From NCBI RefSeq assembly GCF_900176305.1, contig NZ_FWXH01000006.1, positions 111,926 to 175,925 on the forward strand: a stretch of 64,000 nt of DNA. The letters run 5' to 3'. A program made the position numbers and the translations under genes. Numbering within the stretch: the first letter of the stretch is position 1; every line of letters starts with the position of its first letter. This stretch comes from Clostridium acidisoli DSM 12555. GTDB taxonomy: Bacteria; Bacillota; Clostridia; Clostridiales; Clostridiaceae. Shown here one piece after another: positions 8,732 to 19,137 of the stretch. Below the pieces are notes generated by a model. That model searched no databases and had not been told where the DNA came from. It saw only the letters and a program-made list of their open reading frames with translations.

Positions 8732-8779
8732 ATGGCAGATACTAATGAAATTAGTTATAGAAATCAAACATTTTTGTAA
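8732..8779 (+). CDS. 15-codon leader ORF upstream of araD
   Basis: An ATG five bases after AAGGGAGGTC opens a 15-residue frame, MADTNEISYRNQTFL, that ends within the second cre site. The ribosome site is better than that of araD itself. It is either a true leader peptide or the remains of a longer gene deleted between 8779 and araD. No homolog is recognised, and its low complexity does not suggest attenuation by arabinose or one amino acid. Confidence 0.4.
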   Translation: MADTNEISYRNQTFL

Positions 8780-8788
8780 ACGATTAAT
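8775..8788. promoter_or_regulatory. Second CcpA cre site in araD leader
   Basis: TGTAAACGATTAAT begins at 8775 and resembles the weaker cre of the araK leader. It is about 90 bases inside the predicted araD transcript, a roadblock position. Confidence 0.65.
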
Positions 8789-8911
8789 TGTAGATGCTTT
8801 TAGAGAACTGATATGACATAAACTTACATGACTATTTTTGTCGCTGAGAAAACAATATAATGAAACATCTTAAGGTAATAAAGGAAATTGCTTTGAAAGA
8901 GGGTGAAATTC

Positions 8912-9613
8912 ATGTTAGAAGCTTTAAAGAAGAAGGTATTAGAAGCAAATTTAATGCTTCCTAAGTACAACTTAGTCACATTCACGTGGGGAAATGTAAG
9001 CGGGATTGACAGAGAAAAGGGACTTGTAGTAATAAAACCTAGTGGTGTTAAGTACACTGAAATGAAAGCAGAAGATATGGTTGTATTAGATTTGGAGGGA
9101 AATGTCGTAGAAGGAGATTTAAATCCATCTAGTGACACACCAACTCATTTAGTACTGTATAAATCATTTAAAAATATTAAAGGAATTGTGCATACTCATT
9201 CACCTTGGGCTGTATCCTTTGCTCAAGCAGGTATAAATATACCAGCAGCGGGTACCACTCAAGGAGATTATTTCTACGGAGATATTCCCGTAACTAGAAA
9301 AATGACGGTTGAAGAAATTACTGGAGAATATGAGAAAGAAACAGGCAAAGTTATTGTTGAAACTTTTGTTAATAACAATATTAATCCAGATTATGTTCCA
9401 GGGGTTTTAGTGAATGATCATGGACCATTTACTTGGGGGAAGGATCCTGAAAATGCGGTGCATAATTCAGTTGTGTTAGAAGAAGTTGCAAAAATGACTT
9501 ATCACACATTACAGCTAAATCCAGAAAATATTAGAATGGATAAATGCTTACTTGACAAACATTTTTATCGAAAGCACGGAGCAAATTCATATTATGGACA
9601 AAATAAAAAATAA
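8912..9613 (+). CDS. araD: L-ribulose-5-phosphate 4-epimerase AraD
   Basis: This zinc enzyme turns L-ribulose 5-phosphate into D-xylulose 5-phosphate, the entry to the pentose phosphate pathway. The 233-residue length equals the family norm. Zinc ligands are seen at His94 and His96 (VHTHSPW) and about His170 (NDHGPFTWG); [11 protein letters not shown] holds the conserved acidic residue. ATG at 8912 is preferred to GTG at 8903, which lies in the ribosome site (AGAGGGTG). It is the first gene of the araD-araA-tal-tkt unit. Confidence 0.93.
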   Translation: MLEALKKKVLEANLMLPKYNLVTFTWGNVSGIDREKGLVVIKPSGVKYTEMKAEDMVVLDLEGNVVEGDLNPSSDTPTHLVLYKSFKNIKGIVHTHSPWAVSFAQAGINIPAAGTTQGDYFYGDIPVTRKMTVEEITGEYEKETGKVIVETFVNNNINPDYVPGVLVNDHGPFTWGKDPENAVHNSVVLEEVAKMTYHTLQLNPENIRMDKCLLDKHFYRKHGANSYYGQNKK

Positions 9614-9630
9614 TAAAGGGGAGATATATT

Positions 9631-11097
9631 ATGTTAAAAAATAATAAAATGGAATTTTGGTTTGTAGTAGGAAGTCAAGATTTATACGGAGAAGAAGCTT
9701 TAGCACAGGTTAAACATGATTCAAAGATAATTGCAGATGAGTTAAATGAAAGTGCAAATTTACCTTATAAAATAGTTTTTAAATCTTTAGCAACATCTGC
9801 TGATGAAATAAAAAATATAATGAAAGAAGTAAACTACAGAGATGAAGTAGCTGGAGTTGTAACTTGGATGCATACATTTTCACCTGCCAAAATGTGGATT
9901 GCAGGAACAAAACTTTTACAAAAACCATTGCTACATTTAGCAACTCAGTTCAATGAGAATATTCCTTGGAAGACCATAGACATGGATTATATGAATTTAC
10001 ACCAAAGTGCTCATGGAGATAGAGAATATGGTTTTATAAATTCAAGGCTTAAGAAAAACAACAAAATCATCGTAGGATATTGGAAAGATAAAGCTATTCA
10101 AAAAGAAATTTCTGACTGGATGAAGGTAGCAGCTGGCTGCATTGCTAGTGAAATCATAAAAGTAGCACGTTTTGGAGATAATATGCGTAATGTTGCAGTT
10201 ACAGAAGGTGACAAAATAGAAGCTCAGATAAAGTTTGGATGGACAGTGGATTACTTTGGAATAGGCGATTTAGTTGCTGAAATGAATAAAGTGTCAGAGA
10301 ATGACATAGATAAAGTATATAAAGAATTTAAGGAACTATATATTTTAGACCCAGGTGAAAATGATCCAGCATTTTATGAAAAACAAGTTAAAGAACAAAT
10401 TAAAATTGAAATAGCCCTAAGAAATTTCTTGGATAAAGGAAATTATAATGCATTTACTACAAATTTTGAAGACCTTTATGGCATGAAACAATTACCTGGA
10501 CTCGCAGTTCAACGTTTGAATGCTGAAGGATATGGTTTTGCAGGTGAAGGTGATTGGAAAACTGCAGCTTTAGATAGATTGTTAAAGGTCATGACAAACA
10601 ATAGTAAGACAGGCTTTATGGAAGATTACACATATGAACTTAGTTCAGGAAATGAAAAAATATTAGGAGCTCATATGTTAGAGGTAGACCCAACTTTTGC
10701 TTCTGATAAACCAAAGGTTGTTGTTAAGCCTTTAGGAATTGGAGATCGTGAAGATCCAGCCCGTTTAATATTTAATGGTGAAACTGGAAAAGGTGTTGCA
10801 GTATCAATGCTTGATTTGGGAACTCATTATCGTGTAATAATAAATGAACTTACAGCTGTAAAACCAGACGATGATATGCCAAATTTGCCAGTTGCTAAAA
10901 TGGTATGGAAGCCAGAACCAAACTTCCTAGATGGAGTTAAAGCTTGGATTCATGCAGGTGGAGGACATCACACAGTTGTTTCATTAGATTTAACAGTAGA
11001 ACAAATTTACGATTGGAGCCGTATGGTGGGCTTAGAAGCCATAATAATTGATAAAGATACTAAATTAAGAGACATAATTATACAAACAACAAAATAA
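9631..11097 (+). CDS. araA: L-arabinose isomerase AraA
   Basis: Converts L-arabinose to L-ribulose with a divalent metal, normally manganese. The 488 residues cover the family from [12 protein letters not shown] at the N terminus to the end. The metal-binding residues known from Escherichia coli AraA correspond to Glu in [11 protein letters not shown], Glu in [10 protein letters not shown], His in GAHMLEVDP and His in [10 protein letters not shown]. It starts 17 bases after araD with a good GGGGAG ribosome site and supplies the substrate for AraK. Identity is secure. Confidence 0.95.
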   Translation: MLKNNKMEFWFVVGSQDLYGEEALAQVKHDSKIIADELNESANLPYKIVFKSLATSADEIKNIMKEVNYRDEVAGVVTWMHTFSPAKMWIAGTKLLQKPLLHLATQFNENIPWKTIDMDYMNLHQSAHGDREYGFINSRLKKNNKIIVGYWKDKAIQKEISDWMKVAAGCIASEIIKVARFGDNMRNVAVTEGDKIEAQIKFGWTVDYFGIGDLVAEMNKVSENDIDKVYKEFKELYILDPGENDPAFYEKQVKEQIKIEIALRNFLDKGNYNAFTTNFEDLYGMKQLPGLAVQRLNAEGYGFAGEGDWKTAALDRLLKVMTNNSKTGFMEDYTYELSSGNEKILGAHMLEVDPTFASDKPKVVVKPLGIGDREDPARLIFNGETGKGVAVSMLDLGTHYRVIINELTAVKPDDDMPNLPVAKMVWKPEPNFLDGVKAWIHAGGGHHTVVSLDLTVEQIYDWSRMVGLEAIIIDKDTKLRDIIIQTTK

Positions 11098-11122
11098 CTA
11101 TTTTATATGAGGAGGCTGAAAA

Positions 11123-11770
11123 ATGAAACTTTTTATAGACACAGCAAATGTAGAGGAAATAAGAGAAGCAAATGACATGGGGATAATATGTGGAGTGACA
11201 ACAAATCCATCACTTATAGCAAAAGAAGGAAGAGACTTTAATGAAGTTATAAATGAAATAACTTCTATAGTGGATGGACCAATAAGTGGTGAAGTTATTT
11301 CGTTAGATGCTAAAGGCATGATAAAAGAAGGAAGAGAAATAGCTAAAATTCATAAAAACATGGTAGTAAAAATACCAATAACTGAGGAAGGCTTAAAGGC
11401 TGTAAAGGTACTATCCAGTGAGGGTATAAAAACAAATGTAACTCTTATTTTCTCAGCAGGTCAAGCTCTTTTAGCAGCTAGGGCAGGAGCTTCTTATGTA
11501 AGTCCTTTCCTTGGAAGACTTGATGATATATGTGCAAATTCTATGGAGTTAATTGAATCAATTGTGAATATATTCAACATACATGATATAAAGACAGAAA
11601 TAATAGCTGCAAGTATAAGAAGTCCAAAACATGTGGTTGATGCAGCTGAAGCAGGCTCACATATAGGGACAATCCCTTATAAAGTTTTAAAACAATTATT
11701 AAAGCATCCTCTTACTGATTCAGGAATAGATAAATTTATGGAGGATTGGAAGCAAGCTTTTAATAAATAA
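11123..11770 (+). CDS. tal: Transaldolase (small TalC/MipB type)
   Basis: A 215-residue member of the short transaldolase subfamily that includes TalC and fructose-6-phosphate aldolase. It moves a dihydroxyacetone unit between sugar phosphates. The Schiff-base lysine is Lys83 (NMVVKIPIT), and the N-terminal [13 protein letters not shown] and GVTTNPSLI are typical. Its place between araA and transketolase argues for transaldolase rather than aldolase activity, since xylulose 5-phosphate made from arabinose needs both enzymes. The ribosome site is GAGGAGG. Confidence 0.9.
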   Translation: MKLFIDTANVEEIREANDMGIICGVTTNPSLIAKEGRDFNEVINEITSIVDGPISGEVISLDAKGMIKEGREIAKIHKNMVVKIPITEEGLKAVKVLSSEGIKTNVTLIFSAGQALLAARAGASYVSPFLGRLDDICANSMELIESIVNIFNIHDIKTEIIAASIRSPKHVVDAAEAGSHIGTIPYKVLKQLLKHPLTDSGIDKFMEDWKQAFNK

Positions 11771-11791
11771 TAAAGGAGGGGGAAGGTTCCA

Positions 11792-13783
11792 ATGGATATA
11801 GATAATTTAGCAATAAACACAATAAGAATACTTTCTGCTGAGGCAATCCAAAAGGCAAAGTCTGGTCATCCAGGCCTGCCTATGGGTTGTGCACCAATGG
11901 CATATACACTTTGGAGTAAACATTTAAAGCATAATCCTAATAATTCTAAGTGGAAGGACAGGGACAGATTTGTGCTTTCAGCAGGTCATGGATCAATGCT
12001 TTTATATTCATTACTAAACATATTTGGATATGGTGTTAGTGTAGAAGATATTAAAAATTTTAGACAGTTTAAAAGCAAAACACCAGGGCATCCTGAATAT
12101 GGTTGGACAGATGGAGTTGAAACAACTACAGGACCTTTAGGACAAGGTGTAGGTATTGCTGTGGGAATGGCTATAGCCGAAAGTCACTTGGCAAATAAGT
12201 TTAATAAAGACGATTACAAGGTTGTAGACCACTATACCTATGCACTTGTTGGAGATGGTTGTCTAATGGAAGGTGTATCTGGAGAAGCCAGTTCTCTTGC
12301 AGGTACATTAGGAGTTGGCAAGTTGATAGTTCTGTATGATTCCAATAATATATCTATAGAAGGAAGTACAGATATTGCATTTAGAGAAAACGTAGCTTTA
12401 AGATATGAAGCATATGGATGGCAGGTTTTACAAGTAGATGATGGAACAAACATCAAAAAATTGGATGCTGCAATAAAGGAAGCTAAGTCAGAGATAAACA
12501 AACCAACAATAATAATAGTAAAAAACATTATAGGATATGGTTGCCCTCCAAAACAAGGTAAGGCATCTGCCCACGGTGAACCTTTAGGCGAGGAAAATTT
12601 AAAACTTACAAAAGAGACGTTAAAATGGAACTATGAACCATTTACTGTACCAGAAGAAGTAAAAATGTATACAAAAGAGTTTAAAGCAAGAGCTCAAAAA
12701 GAAGAAGACAAATGGAATAATATGTTTGATAAATACAAAAAGGAATATCCTCAATTAGCGAAAGAGTGGGATGTTTGGTTTAGTGATAAAACAGCAGTTG
12801 ATCTTCTTAAAAATGAAGATTTTTGGAAGTTTGATAAAGCTATGGCTACTAGACAATCTTCTGGTATTCTAATTAACAAACTTGCGAAGCTTATTCCTAA
12901 TTTAATAGGCGGATCTGCAGATCTTGCACCATCAAATAAGACATATATGGATGGTAGAAAAGACTTTTCAGCAGAAGATAGAAGTGGAGCTAACATGCAT
13001 TTTGGAGTTAGAGAACATGCTATGGCAGCTATTGCAAATGGAATGTATCTACATGGCGGGCTTAAGGTTTTTGTATCAACGTTCTTTGTATTTAGTGACT
13101 ATATGAAAGGTGCCATGAGACTTTCTGCAATAATGAAGCTTCCAGTAATTTATGTTTTAACTCATGACAGTATTGGTGTAGGTGAAGATGGACCAACACA
13201 TGAGCCTATTGAACAATTAGCTGCTTTAAGATCTATTCCTAATATGACTGTATTTAGACCTGCTGATTCTAATGAAACAGCAGCGGCTTGGTATAGTGCT
13301 TTAAATACCAAAAATGGACCAACAGCGTTAGTTCTTACAAGACAAACTCTTCCTTTGTACGAGAATTCAGATAAAAATGCGTTAAAGGGTGCGTACATTT
13401 TAAAAGATTCTAAAGATAAGGAGAATCCAGATGTAATACTTATGGCTTCAGGTTCAGAAGTTGAACTGATTTTAAATGCAGCAAAAGAGCTTGAAGGTGA
13501 AAATATTGATGCAAGAGTTGTTAGTATACCATCCTTTGAGATATTTGAAGAACAAAGCCAAGAATATAAAAATTCTGTATTACCTAAGAAAGTAAGAGCA
13601 AGGGTTGCAGTAGAAGCCGCATCACCTTTTGGTTGGCACAAATATGTTGGGCTTGATGGTGAAATAATTGGTATGGAAACTTTCGGGGCATCGGGAAAAG
13701 CAGAGGTTTTATTTAAAGAGTTTGGCTTTACTCTAGAAAATGTAGTAGAAAAAACTAAAATGGTTTTAGATAATTTGAAATAA
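11792..13783 (+). CDS. tkt: Transketolase
   Basis: A full-length 663-residue thiamine-diphosphate enzyme that transfers two-carbon units between pentose and hexose phosphates. Seen in order: HPGLPMGCAP near residue 30, the ThDP motif GDGCLMEGVSGEA, GEPLGEENL, the pyrimidine-domain motif GVREHAMAAIANG with the catalytic Glu, and HDSIGVGEDGPTHEPIEQLA. It is the last gene of the arabinose operon and follows transaldolase by 21 bases, with a strong AAAGGAGGGGG ribosome site. A hairpin terminator follows at once. It is the operon copy and need not be the only transketolase in the genome. Confidence 0.95.
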   Translation: MDIDNLAINTIRILSAEAIQKAKSGHPGLPMGCAPMAYTLWSKHLKHNPNNSKWKDRDRFVLSAGHGSMLLYSLLNIFGYGVSVEDIKNFRQFKSKTPGHPEYGWTDGVETTTGPLGQGVGIAVGMAIAESHLANKFNKDDYKVVDHYTYALVGDGCLMEGVSGEASSLAGTLGVGKLIVLYDSNNISIEGSTDIAFRENVALRYEAYGWQVLQVDDGTNIKKLDAAIKEAKSEINKPTIIIVKNIIGYGCPPKQGKASAHGEPLGEENLKLTKETLKWNYEPFTVPEEVKMYTKEFKARAQKEEDKWNNMFDKYKKEYPQLAKEWDVWFSDKTAVDLLKNEDFWKFDKAMATRQSSGILINKLAKLIPNLIGGSADLAPSNKTYMDGRKDFSAEDRSGANMHFGVREHAMAAIANGMYLHGGLKVFVSTFFVFSDYMKGAMRLSAIMKLPVIYVLTHDSIGVGEDGPTHEPIEQLAALRSIPNMTVFRPADSNETAAAWYSALNTKNGPTALVLTRQTLPLYENSDKNALKGAYILKDSKDKENPDVILMASGSEVELILNAAKELEGENIDARVVSIPSFEIFEEQSQEYKNSVLPKKVRARVAVEAASPFGWHKYVGLDGEIIGMETFGASGKAEVLFKEFGFTLENVVEKTKMVLDNLK

Positions 13784-13789
13784 ACATGT

Positions 13790-13834
13790 GAGAGTTCTAA
13801 AGAGGATAATAATATTACCTTCTTTAGAACTTTC
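13790..13834 (+). terminator. Terminator of the arabinose operon
   Basis: GAGTTCTAAAGA and TCTTTAGAACT form a long stem around an AT-rich loop; TTTCTTATTTTT follows. It closes the araD-tkt unit. Confidence 0.9.
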
Positions 13835-13941
13835 TTATTTTTAGTAGAATTATTTTATACAGGAAATACATGCATTATGATATAATAAACTTGTTTTTTT
13901 AATTTAGATTAAATGATAGGATTAAGGATTGGATTGATTAA

Positions 13942-15456
13942 ATGAAGTTTTTATATAAATGTATATTATTGATTGGTATTTTCATTACATTGGGTTGTTT
14001 TGTTCAATTTATGGTATTTAATAGATTCTTTATTTCTAATAATAATTCATTATTACTAAGTATTAATGAAAAATCTTCAGAGAATGTTAGCATACAGCTT
14101 ATGGAAAATTTCGAAAAAATTCAGAATTCTCTTAAAATGGTTGCTGAAGATGATGAAATTAGAGAAAATCAAGAGCTTCTTGATAAATTTATTAAAATTG
14201 TTCCTGAAGTAGATGTAGTAACAATTCTTAATTCACAGGGAGATATTTTACATGTAGTTGGCAATAAATATAGTCCTAGCATTTCGAATTTAGCATATAG
14301 AGATTATTTTCAAAAGGCTATTCATGGAAAGACGTATATAAGCAATGTTTTTACAACTGCCAGAGGATTTAAGGTAGTTGCAATATCAGTTCCAATTGTT
14401 AAAAATAATAACATTGCTGGAGTAGTTGTCGGGGTCGTTAAATTGCAAGGCACTTCCTTAGCGTCAATGTTTGATAATAAAAAATTTGGTAAAGACGGTT
14501 ATATTTCTATTTTAGATAGTCGTGGTTATATTGTTTATCATCCTAATAAAAAACGAATTGGGAAAAAATCTGTAATTTTTAACAATTTACAAGGAAAAGC
14601 AGGTTCAGGCATCATGAAAGATTTTTCGAGAAAGGATCAATTCGTTGGTTATAGTAAAGTTAAAAATTTAAACTGGTTTGTAACTGTTAATACTCCTACT
14701 GAGGATATAATAAGAAATAGAAATATTATAAATTATGAAATATTGTTATTTTCAATAATCATATGTATTTTGATTATTTTACTTGGTACATATACAATAA
14801 GACGTTATACTAAACCTTTGGATCAGATAGTTTTTTCATTTAATGCTTTGAAAGATGGAAAGTACAGAAGGATAGATCAGCGTGATTATAAAAAAGAATT
14901 TCATGAAATGGTTCGAGTTTACAACGATGCAGTTGAGGAATTGGAAAAAGAGCATAATAATCTTGAGGAGGCTGCGGGTATCGATTCCTTAACAGGAGCT
15001 TATAATAGGCGTGCATTTGATAATTTAATAAGTGTTTTGAAAAAAGAAATAAATAATTGTAGTCTGGAAAGTTTAGGAGTTCTTTTACTAGATGTCGATC
15101 ATTTTAAGGAATTAAATGACACATATGGACATTTATCTGGTGATAATGTGCTCAAAAAACTTACTCAAATAATGAAGGAAATTTCAGGAGAAAAGTCGGT
15201 ATTCCGTTTTGGCGGAGATGAATTTACAGTTGTACTTCCAAATGTTTCAGGTGAAAGACTATTATCTATTGCAGAAGCAATTAGATTGAAAAGTGAAGTG
15301 TCTTTAGATGGTTGTACTGTTAGTATTGGTTCAACTGAATTTCCAAAAGATACGTGTTCTGTAGGAGAATTATTAGATTTTGCAGACAAGGCTCTTTATT
15401 TAAGCAAAAAAAATAGAAATAAAGTAACTGCATTTAAAAATAAACCTGAAAGATAA
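13942..15456 (+). CDS. Membrane-bound diguanylate cyclase with extracellular Cache sensor
   Basis: A 504-residue signalling protein. A membrane helix near residues 5-27 and another near 262-283 bracket an outside sensor of the double-Cache type (YFQKAIHGKTYISNVFTT, KDGYISILDSRGYIVYHP). A short HAMP-like linker leads to a GGDEF domain with an intact active site (FRFGGDEFTVVLP, about residue 424), which makes cyclic di-GMP from GTP. No RxxD inhibitory site is seen five residues before GGDEF, so product feedback may be lost. A glycan synthesis cluster lies directly downstream. The ligand is unknown; Cache domains commonly bind amino or organic acids. Confidence 0.9.
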   Translation: MKFLYKCILLIGIFITLGCFVQFMVFNRFFISNNNSLLLSINEKSSENVSIQLMENFEKIQNSLKMVAEDDEIRENQELLDKFIKIVPEVDVVTILNSQGDILHVVGNKYSPSISNLAYRDYFQKAIHGKTYISNVFTTARGFKVVAISVPIVKNNNIAGVVVGVVKLQGTSLASMFDNKKFGKDGYISILDSRGYIVYHPNKKRIGKKSVIFNNLQGKAGSGIMKDFSRKDQFVGYSKVKNLNWFVTVNTPTEDIIRNRNIINYEILLFSIIICILIILLGTYTIRRYTKPLDQIVFSFNALKDGKYRRIDQRDYKKEFHEMVRVYNDAVEELEKEHNNLEEAAGIDSLTGAYNRRAFDNLISVLKKEINNCSLESLGVLLLDVDHFKELNDTYGHLSGDNVLKKLTQIMKEISGEKSVFRFGGDEFTVVLPNVSGERLLSIAEAIRLKSEVSLDGCTVSIGSTEFPKDTCSVGELLDFADKALYLSKKNRNKVTAFKNKPER

Positions 15457-15623
15457 CCTTTAATGGGAGCTTTTCTGCTTACTATACTGTGGAAAATATA
15501 AAAAAACAGAAAGGATAAAATTATTGACATAAAATAGACACAAAGGTGTGTTAACATTTATTAATAAAGAGAAACTTATTTTTAGTTCAGAAATGTTTTT
15601 TAACACACAAGGAGGAAGCTATA

Positions 15624-17090
15624 TTGGAGGGAAAAAAAGATAAAATTAAGTATTTGATAATCTTAATATATTTATTAGGGTTTATATTTTTTGTTTTTAA
15701 AATGTTTTTTTATGCACAATATGTTGCAAGGTTTCCTGATGAAATGCAGCATATTTCATATATTGCTTATCTTGAAAAAGAACATACTATAATTCCTAAT
15801 TTTGAAGATATGACAACTCTTAAGGAAATCGGTAGCAAGGCTACTAATTCAGCTGCCAATCTTAATAATAAAAATACTACAACTGAATATACCTTCGGAA
15901 ATGATTTTAATTATTTAGGTCATCCTCCGCTATATTATGATATTATGCGTCTTAGTAAAGCTGTACAACTGAAAAACAATATAATAACTGTTAATATTTT
16001 CAAGCTTAGATGTTTTAATATAGTACTTAGCGCAATAGCTATGTTACTTATTTTATATATTGGATACACTAGAATTGGTAGAAATCCAATATTAAACTTA
16101 TTATATGTAACCATAGTTATATCTGTACCAATGCTAGCATATGGTTCTGCTGGTATTAATAATGACACCTTAGCATTAATTGGATTACCAGTTTTTATAT
16201 TGGGATTATTACGGTTTTCAGAACAAAAACGTAATTTTAGCACTTATTTTATAATAAGCTTTGGTGTGTTTATTGCATTTATGGCTAAGCTTACAGCGGG
16301 AGCAGCGGTTTCTATTTCACTACTATTATATCTTATTTTAATTATTATAAAGGAAAAAAATGCATGGTTTTTAATTTCAAAAAAATTTATTGTGACCTTG
16401 CCAATGTATTTAATTACAGCTGCTTATTACATAGTTGTTTATATTCAAACTGGAAGCATTTTACCTACATACAGACGATTAGATCCTAAGGATTTCTATC
16501 AGTCGTTCTTTTATGTTCAGGTTTCTAATCGAACGCACATGAGTTTTATTCAATATGCAATATATTTCGCTAAAAATTTTTTGAGAACTTGGACTGGTAT
16601 TGCATCAAATGTTTCTTTGCTCAAAACAGGAAGTGTTTTTTCGCTAAATAACATAGCAATACTGATACTTTTATTTTTACCCATTATATTGTTATTTCAA
16701 ACAAAAAAAGCTAAGAATAACTCCTCCGTATTGTTAGTATCAATTTCAGTATATTTTGGATTAGCAATATCAGCTATTATACAATGGCTACGTGCCTATA
16801 AAGAATATGTTAATATTTCAGGTTATTTAGGAGGATATCAATCTCGTTATTATCTATGTGGAATAGCGGCAATTGCATTAGCAATTACGGTTGTCATGAA
16901 AAACTTTTATGAAAAATTGTCAGTTACCAGCGAGGATAAAAAAGTGCAATCAGCTGGTCAGTATTATGAAGCAAAATATAATATAAATTATAGAAGATTA
17001 ATATTACATTTTATTTGTTTATTTTTTATTTGTTTACTTTTGTATGAAGATTTTATATATTTTTTAATTCATTTTAAAGATTATTTATAG
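15624..17090 (+). CDS. Multi-pass GT-C-like membrane glycosyltransferase
   Basis: A 488-residue protein with about eleven to twelve hydrophobic helices. After the first helix comes FPDEMQHISYIAYL and later GHPPLYYDIMRL, matching the acidic first-loop motif and the HPPLYY motif of GT-C enzymes (DUF2142 or PMT-like), which use polyprenyl-phosphate sugars outside the membrane. The start is TTG at 15624, placed by AAGGAGGAAGC upstream. It opens a four-gene set with a DPM1-type transferase that could make its lipid-linked donor. The acceptor, protein or polysaccharide, is unknown. Confidence 0.7.
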   Translation: MEGKKDKIKYLIILIYLLGFIFFVFKMFFYAQYVARFPDEMQHISYIAYLEKEHTIIPNFEDMTTLKEIGSKATNSAANLNNKNTTTEYTFGNDFNYLGHPPLYYDIMRLSKAVQLKNNIITVNIFKLRCFNIVLSAIAMLLILYIGYTRIGRNPILNLLYVTIVISVPMLAYGSAGINNDTLALIGLPVFILGLLRFSEQKRNFSTYFIISFGVFIAFMAKLTAGAAVSISLLLYLILIIIKEKNAWFLISKKFIVTLPMYLITAAYYIVVYIQTGSILPTYRRLDPKDFYQSFFYVQVSNRTHMSFIQYAIYFAKNFLRTWTGIASNVSLLKTGSVFSLNNIAILILLFLPIILLFQTKKAKNNSSVLLVSISVYFGLAISAIIQWLRAYKEYVNISGYLGGYQSRYYLCGIAAIALAITVVMKNFYEKLSVTSEDKKVQSAGQYYEAKYNINYRRLILHFICLFFICLLLYEDFIYFLIHFKDYL

Positions 17091-17124
17091 ATGAAAATTT
17101 AATGAAATGGAGATAATGTAGTCA

Positions 17125-18108
17125 ATGAAGCTTATAATTCAAATCCCTTGTTATAATGAAGAAAATACACTTCCGCAAACATTTAAGGATCTACCTACTT
17201 CTATTGAAGGAATAGATGAAATAGAGTATCTAATAATAAATGATGGTAGTACAGACAATACCGTTAGTGTTGCTAATGAACTTGGTATACATCATGTGGT
17301 TTGTTTTAAGCAAAATAAAGGACTTGCAGCAGGGTTTATGGCTGGAATTGATGCTTGCTTACGACTTGGAGCAGATATTATTGTCAATACTGATGCGGAT
17401 AATCAATATGTTGGTGAAGATATTGCAAAACTTGTTAAACCAATTTTGGAAGGACAATATGATGTGGTGGTTGGAAGCCGCCCAATAGACGAAACTGAAC
17501 ATTTTTCAAAAAATAAAAAATTATTTCAGCATTTAGGAAGTTGGGTCGTTCGGAAAGCTTCAAATACACAAATACCTGATGCACCTAGTGGTTTTAGAGC
17601 TTATTCACGTAAAGCAGCAATGAAATTAAATGTAATGAATGAATATACGTATACACTTGAAACAATAATACAAGCTGGACAAAACAAAATAGCTATAACA
17701 GCCACACCTATAAGAACAAATAAGCAAACTAGAAAATCCCGTTTGTTTAAAAGTATGCAAGGTTATATAAAGCGTTCATCTATAACTATTGTACGTGCAT
17801 ATATGATGTATAGTCCCCTTCAATTTTTTTGTATACTTGGTTCATTTATTTTTACTGTGGGGCTTATAGTAGCAATAAGATTTTTAGTACTTTACTCACA
17901 AGGTAATGGTAGGGGACATGTTCAATCACTTATACTTAGTGCTGTTTTATTGTTACTTGGCTTTCAAACGTTTTTTATGGGCCTTCAGGCAGATTTGATT
18001 GCAGCTAACCGAAAGTTATTAGAAGATATTCAATATCGTGTACGTAAATTAGATTACGCTTCAGATAATAAGGAATTAAATATAGAGGATAAAAATGAAG
18101 AACAATAA
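17125..18108 (+). CDS. GT2 glycosyltransferase, DPM1/undecaprenyl-phosphate sugar type
   Basis: Residues 1-220 form a GT-A domain (IPCYNEENTLPQTF, LIINDGSTDNTV, DxD region NTDADNQYVGED, GSRPID). Two membrane helices follow near 232-255 and 265-290. This build is typical of enzymes that attach a sugar from a nucleotide donor to polyprenyl phosphate, giving the lipid donor for GT-C transferases. It fits with the GT-C-like gene before it and the flippase-like gene two places on. The following gene overlaps it by 14 bases, implying translational coupling. The sugar is not determined. Confidence 0.85.
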   Translation: MKLIIQIPCYNEENTLPQTFKDLPTSIEGIDEIEYLIINDGSTDNTVSVANELGIHHVVCFKQNKGLAAGFMAGIDACLRLGADIIVNTDADNQYVGEDIAKLVKPILEGQYDVVVGSRPIDETEHFSKNKKLFQHLGSWVVRKASNTQIPDAPSGFRAYSRKAAMKLNVMNEYTYTLETIIQAGQNKIAITATPIRTNKQTRKSRLFKSMQGYIKRSSITIVRAYMMYSPLQFFCILGSFIFTVGLIVAIRFLVLYSQGNGRGHVQSLILSAVLLLLGFQTFFMGLQADLIAANRKLLEDIQYRVRKLDYASDNKELNIEDKNEEQ

Positions 18109-19123
18109 TTTTTCAGATGATTGTATTAATAAGCTTATACATAATAAAAAGGTTTTATTTATAACCACAAAAAACATTGATTATATAAGAAATTTTCAAG
18201 AAATTAGTTGTATAAAAAAATCAGCACAATTAGTTAAGGTTGTAGGTTATGAGGACAAAAGCTATATTATACGTCTTATTAAAATATATATAAAATTATT
18301 GCTTATGCCACTAAGTAAGTATGATTTTATATTTGTAGGTTTTGCTCCACAATTGATTTTACCTTTTTGGGGATTTAAATTTAAAAGTAAGTTTATCGTA
18401 GAGGACTTTTTCATATCTATTTACGATACAATGATAAATGATCGAAAAAAATTTAGAAAAAATAGTTTATTTGCTAAAATATTCTTATGGTTAGACAAAA
18501 TTACACTTAAAAGCGCTGACAAAATAATAGTAGACACTTGTGCTCATGGTGAGTATTTTGTAAGTAAACTTGGGGTCGATAAAAGTAAAATAAATGTGCT
18601 ATATCTTAAAGCAGATAAAACAATTTATTATCCTAGATTAAGTTCGAAAGCAGATGAATATAATAATAAATTTGTTGTATTATATTTTGGAAGCATCTTA
18701 CCTTTACAAGGGGTAGATATAATTATGCAATGTGCTGAAAGTATGGAAAGTGTGTCAGCTGTATTTTTTGAAATAATTGGACCTATAAATAATAAACATA
18801 TGAGTAAATACAGGCATTTAAAAAATGTGAAGTTTGTACCTTGGCTTTCACAGGAGAGCTTAGCAGAAAAAATTGCAGCTGCAGATTTGTGTTTAGCAGG
18901 ACATTTTAATAATATGATTGAAAAGGCATCTAGGACAATTCCTGGTAAAGCTTACATATACGATTCTATGAAAAAACCTATGATTTTAGGTGATAATTCA
19001 GCTAATCGTGAGCTTTTTGAGGAGGATAACGTTAATTATTATTATGTTGAAATGGGTAATTATAAAAAGTTAGAGGAAAAAATACTCTATATTATGGATA
19101 AAAAATGTAGGATTAAATTATAA
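18095..19123 (+). CDS. GT4-like glycosyltransferase
   Basis: A 342-residue GT-B-fold protein of the glycosyltransferase group 1 kind. The C-terminal nucleotide-sugar domain begins near residue 190 (KFVVLYFGSILPLQGVDII) and includes FVPWLSQESLAEKIAAADL and the PGKAYIYDSMKKP region. The N-terminal domain is weakly conserved, and the family-typical glycine-rich first loop is not obvious. GAGG lies six bases before ATG at 18095, which overlaps the end of the DPM1-type gene. It likely adds one sugar to a lipid-linked glycan inside the cell. Donor and acceptor are unknown. Confidence 0.75.
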   Translation: MKNNNFSDDCINKLIHNKKVLFITTKNIDYIRNFQEISCIKKSAQLVKVVGYEDKSYIIRLIKIYIKLLLMPLSKYDFIFVGFAPQLILPFWGFKFKSKFIVEDFFISIYDTMINDRKKFRKNSLFAKIFLWLDKITLKSADKIIVDTCAHGEYFVSKLGVDKSKINVLYLKADKTIYYPRLSSKADEYNNKFVVLYFGSILPLQGVDIIMQCAESMESVSAVFFEIIGPINNKHMSKYRHLKNVKFVPWLSQESLAEKIAAADLCLAGHFNNMIEKASRTIPGKAYIYDSMKKPMILGDNSANRELFEEDNVNYYYVEMGNYKKLEEKILYIMDKKCRIKL

Positions 19124-19137
19124 GAAGGGAGTTTACG

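Noticed and set aside
13162..13641. 159-codon open frame on the minus strand inside transketolase
   Set aside because: It lies wholly within a conserved enzyme on the other strand, has no ribosome site and no recognisable protein features.
15541..15600. Promoter with ACAC...GTGT dyad before the GT-C gene
   Set aside because: TTGACA at about 15523 has no acceptable -10 box at normal spacing, so no promoter was called.
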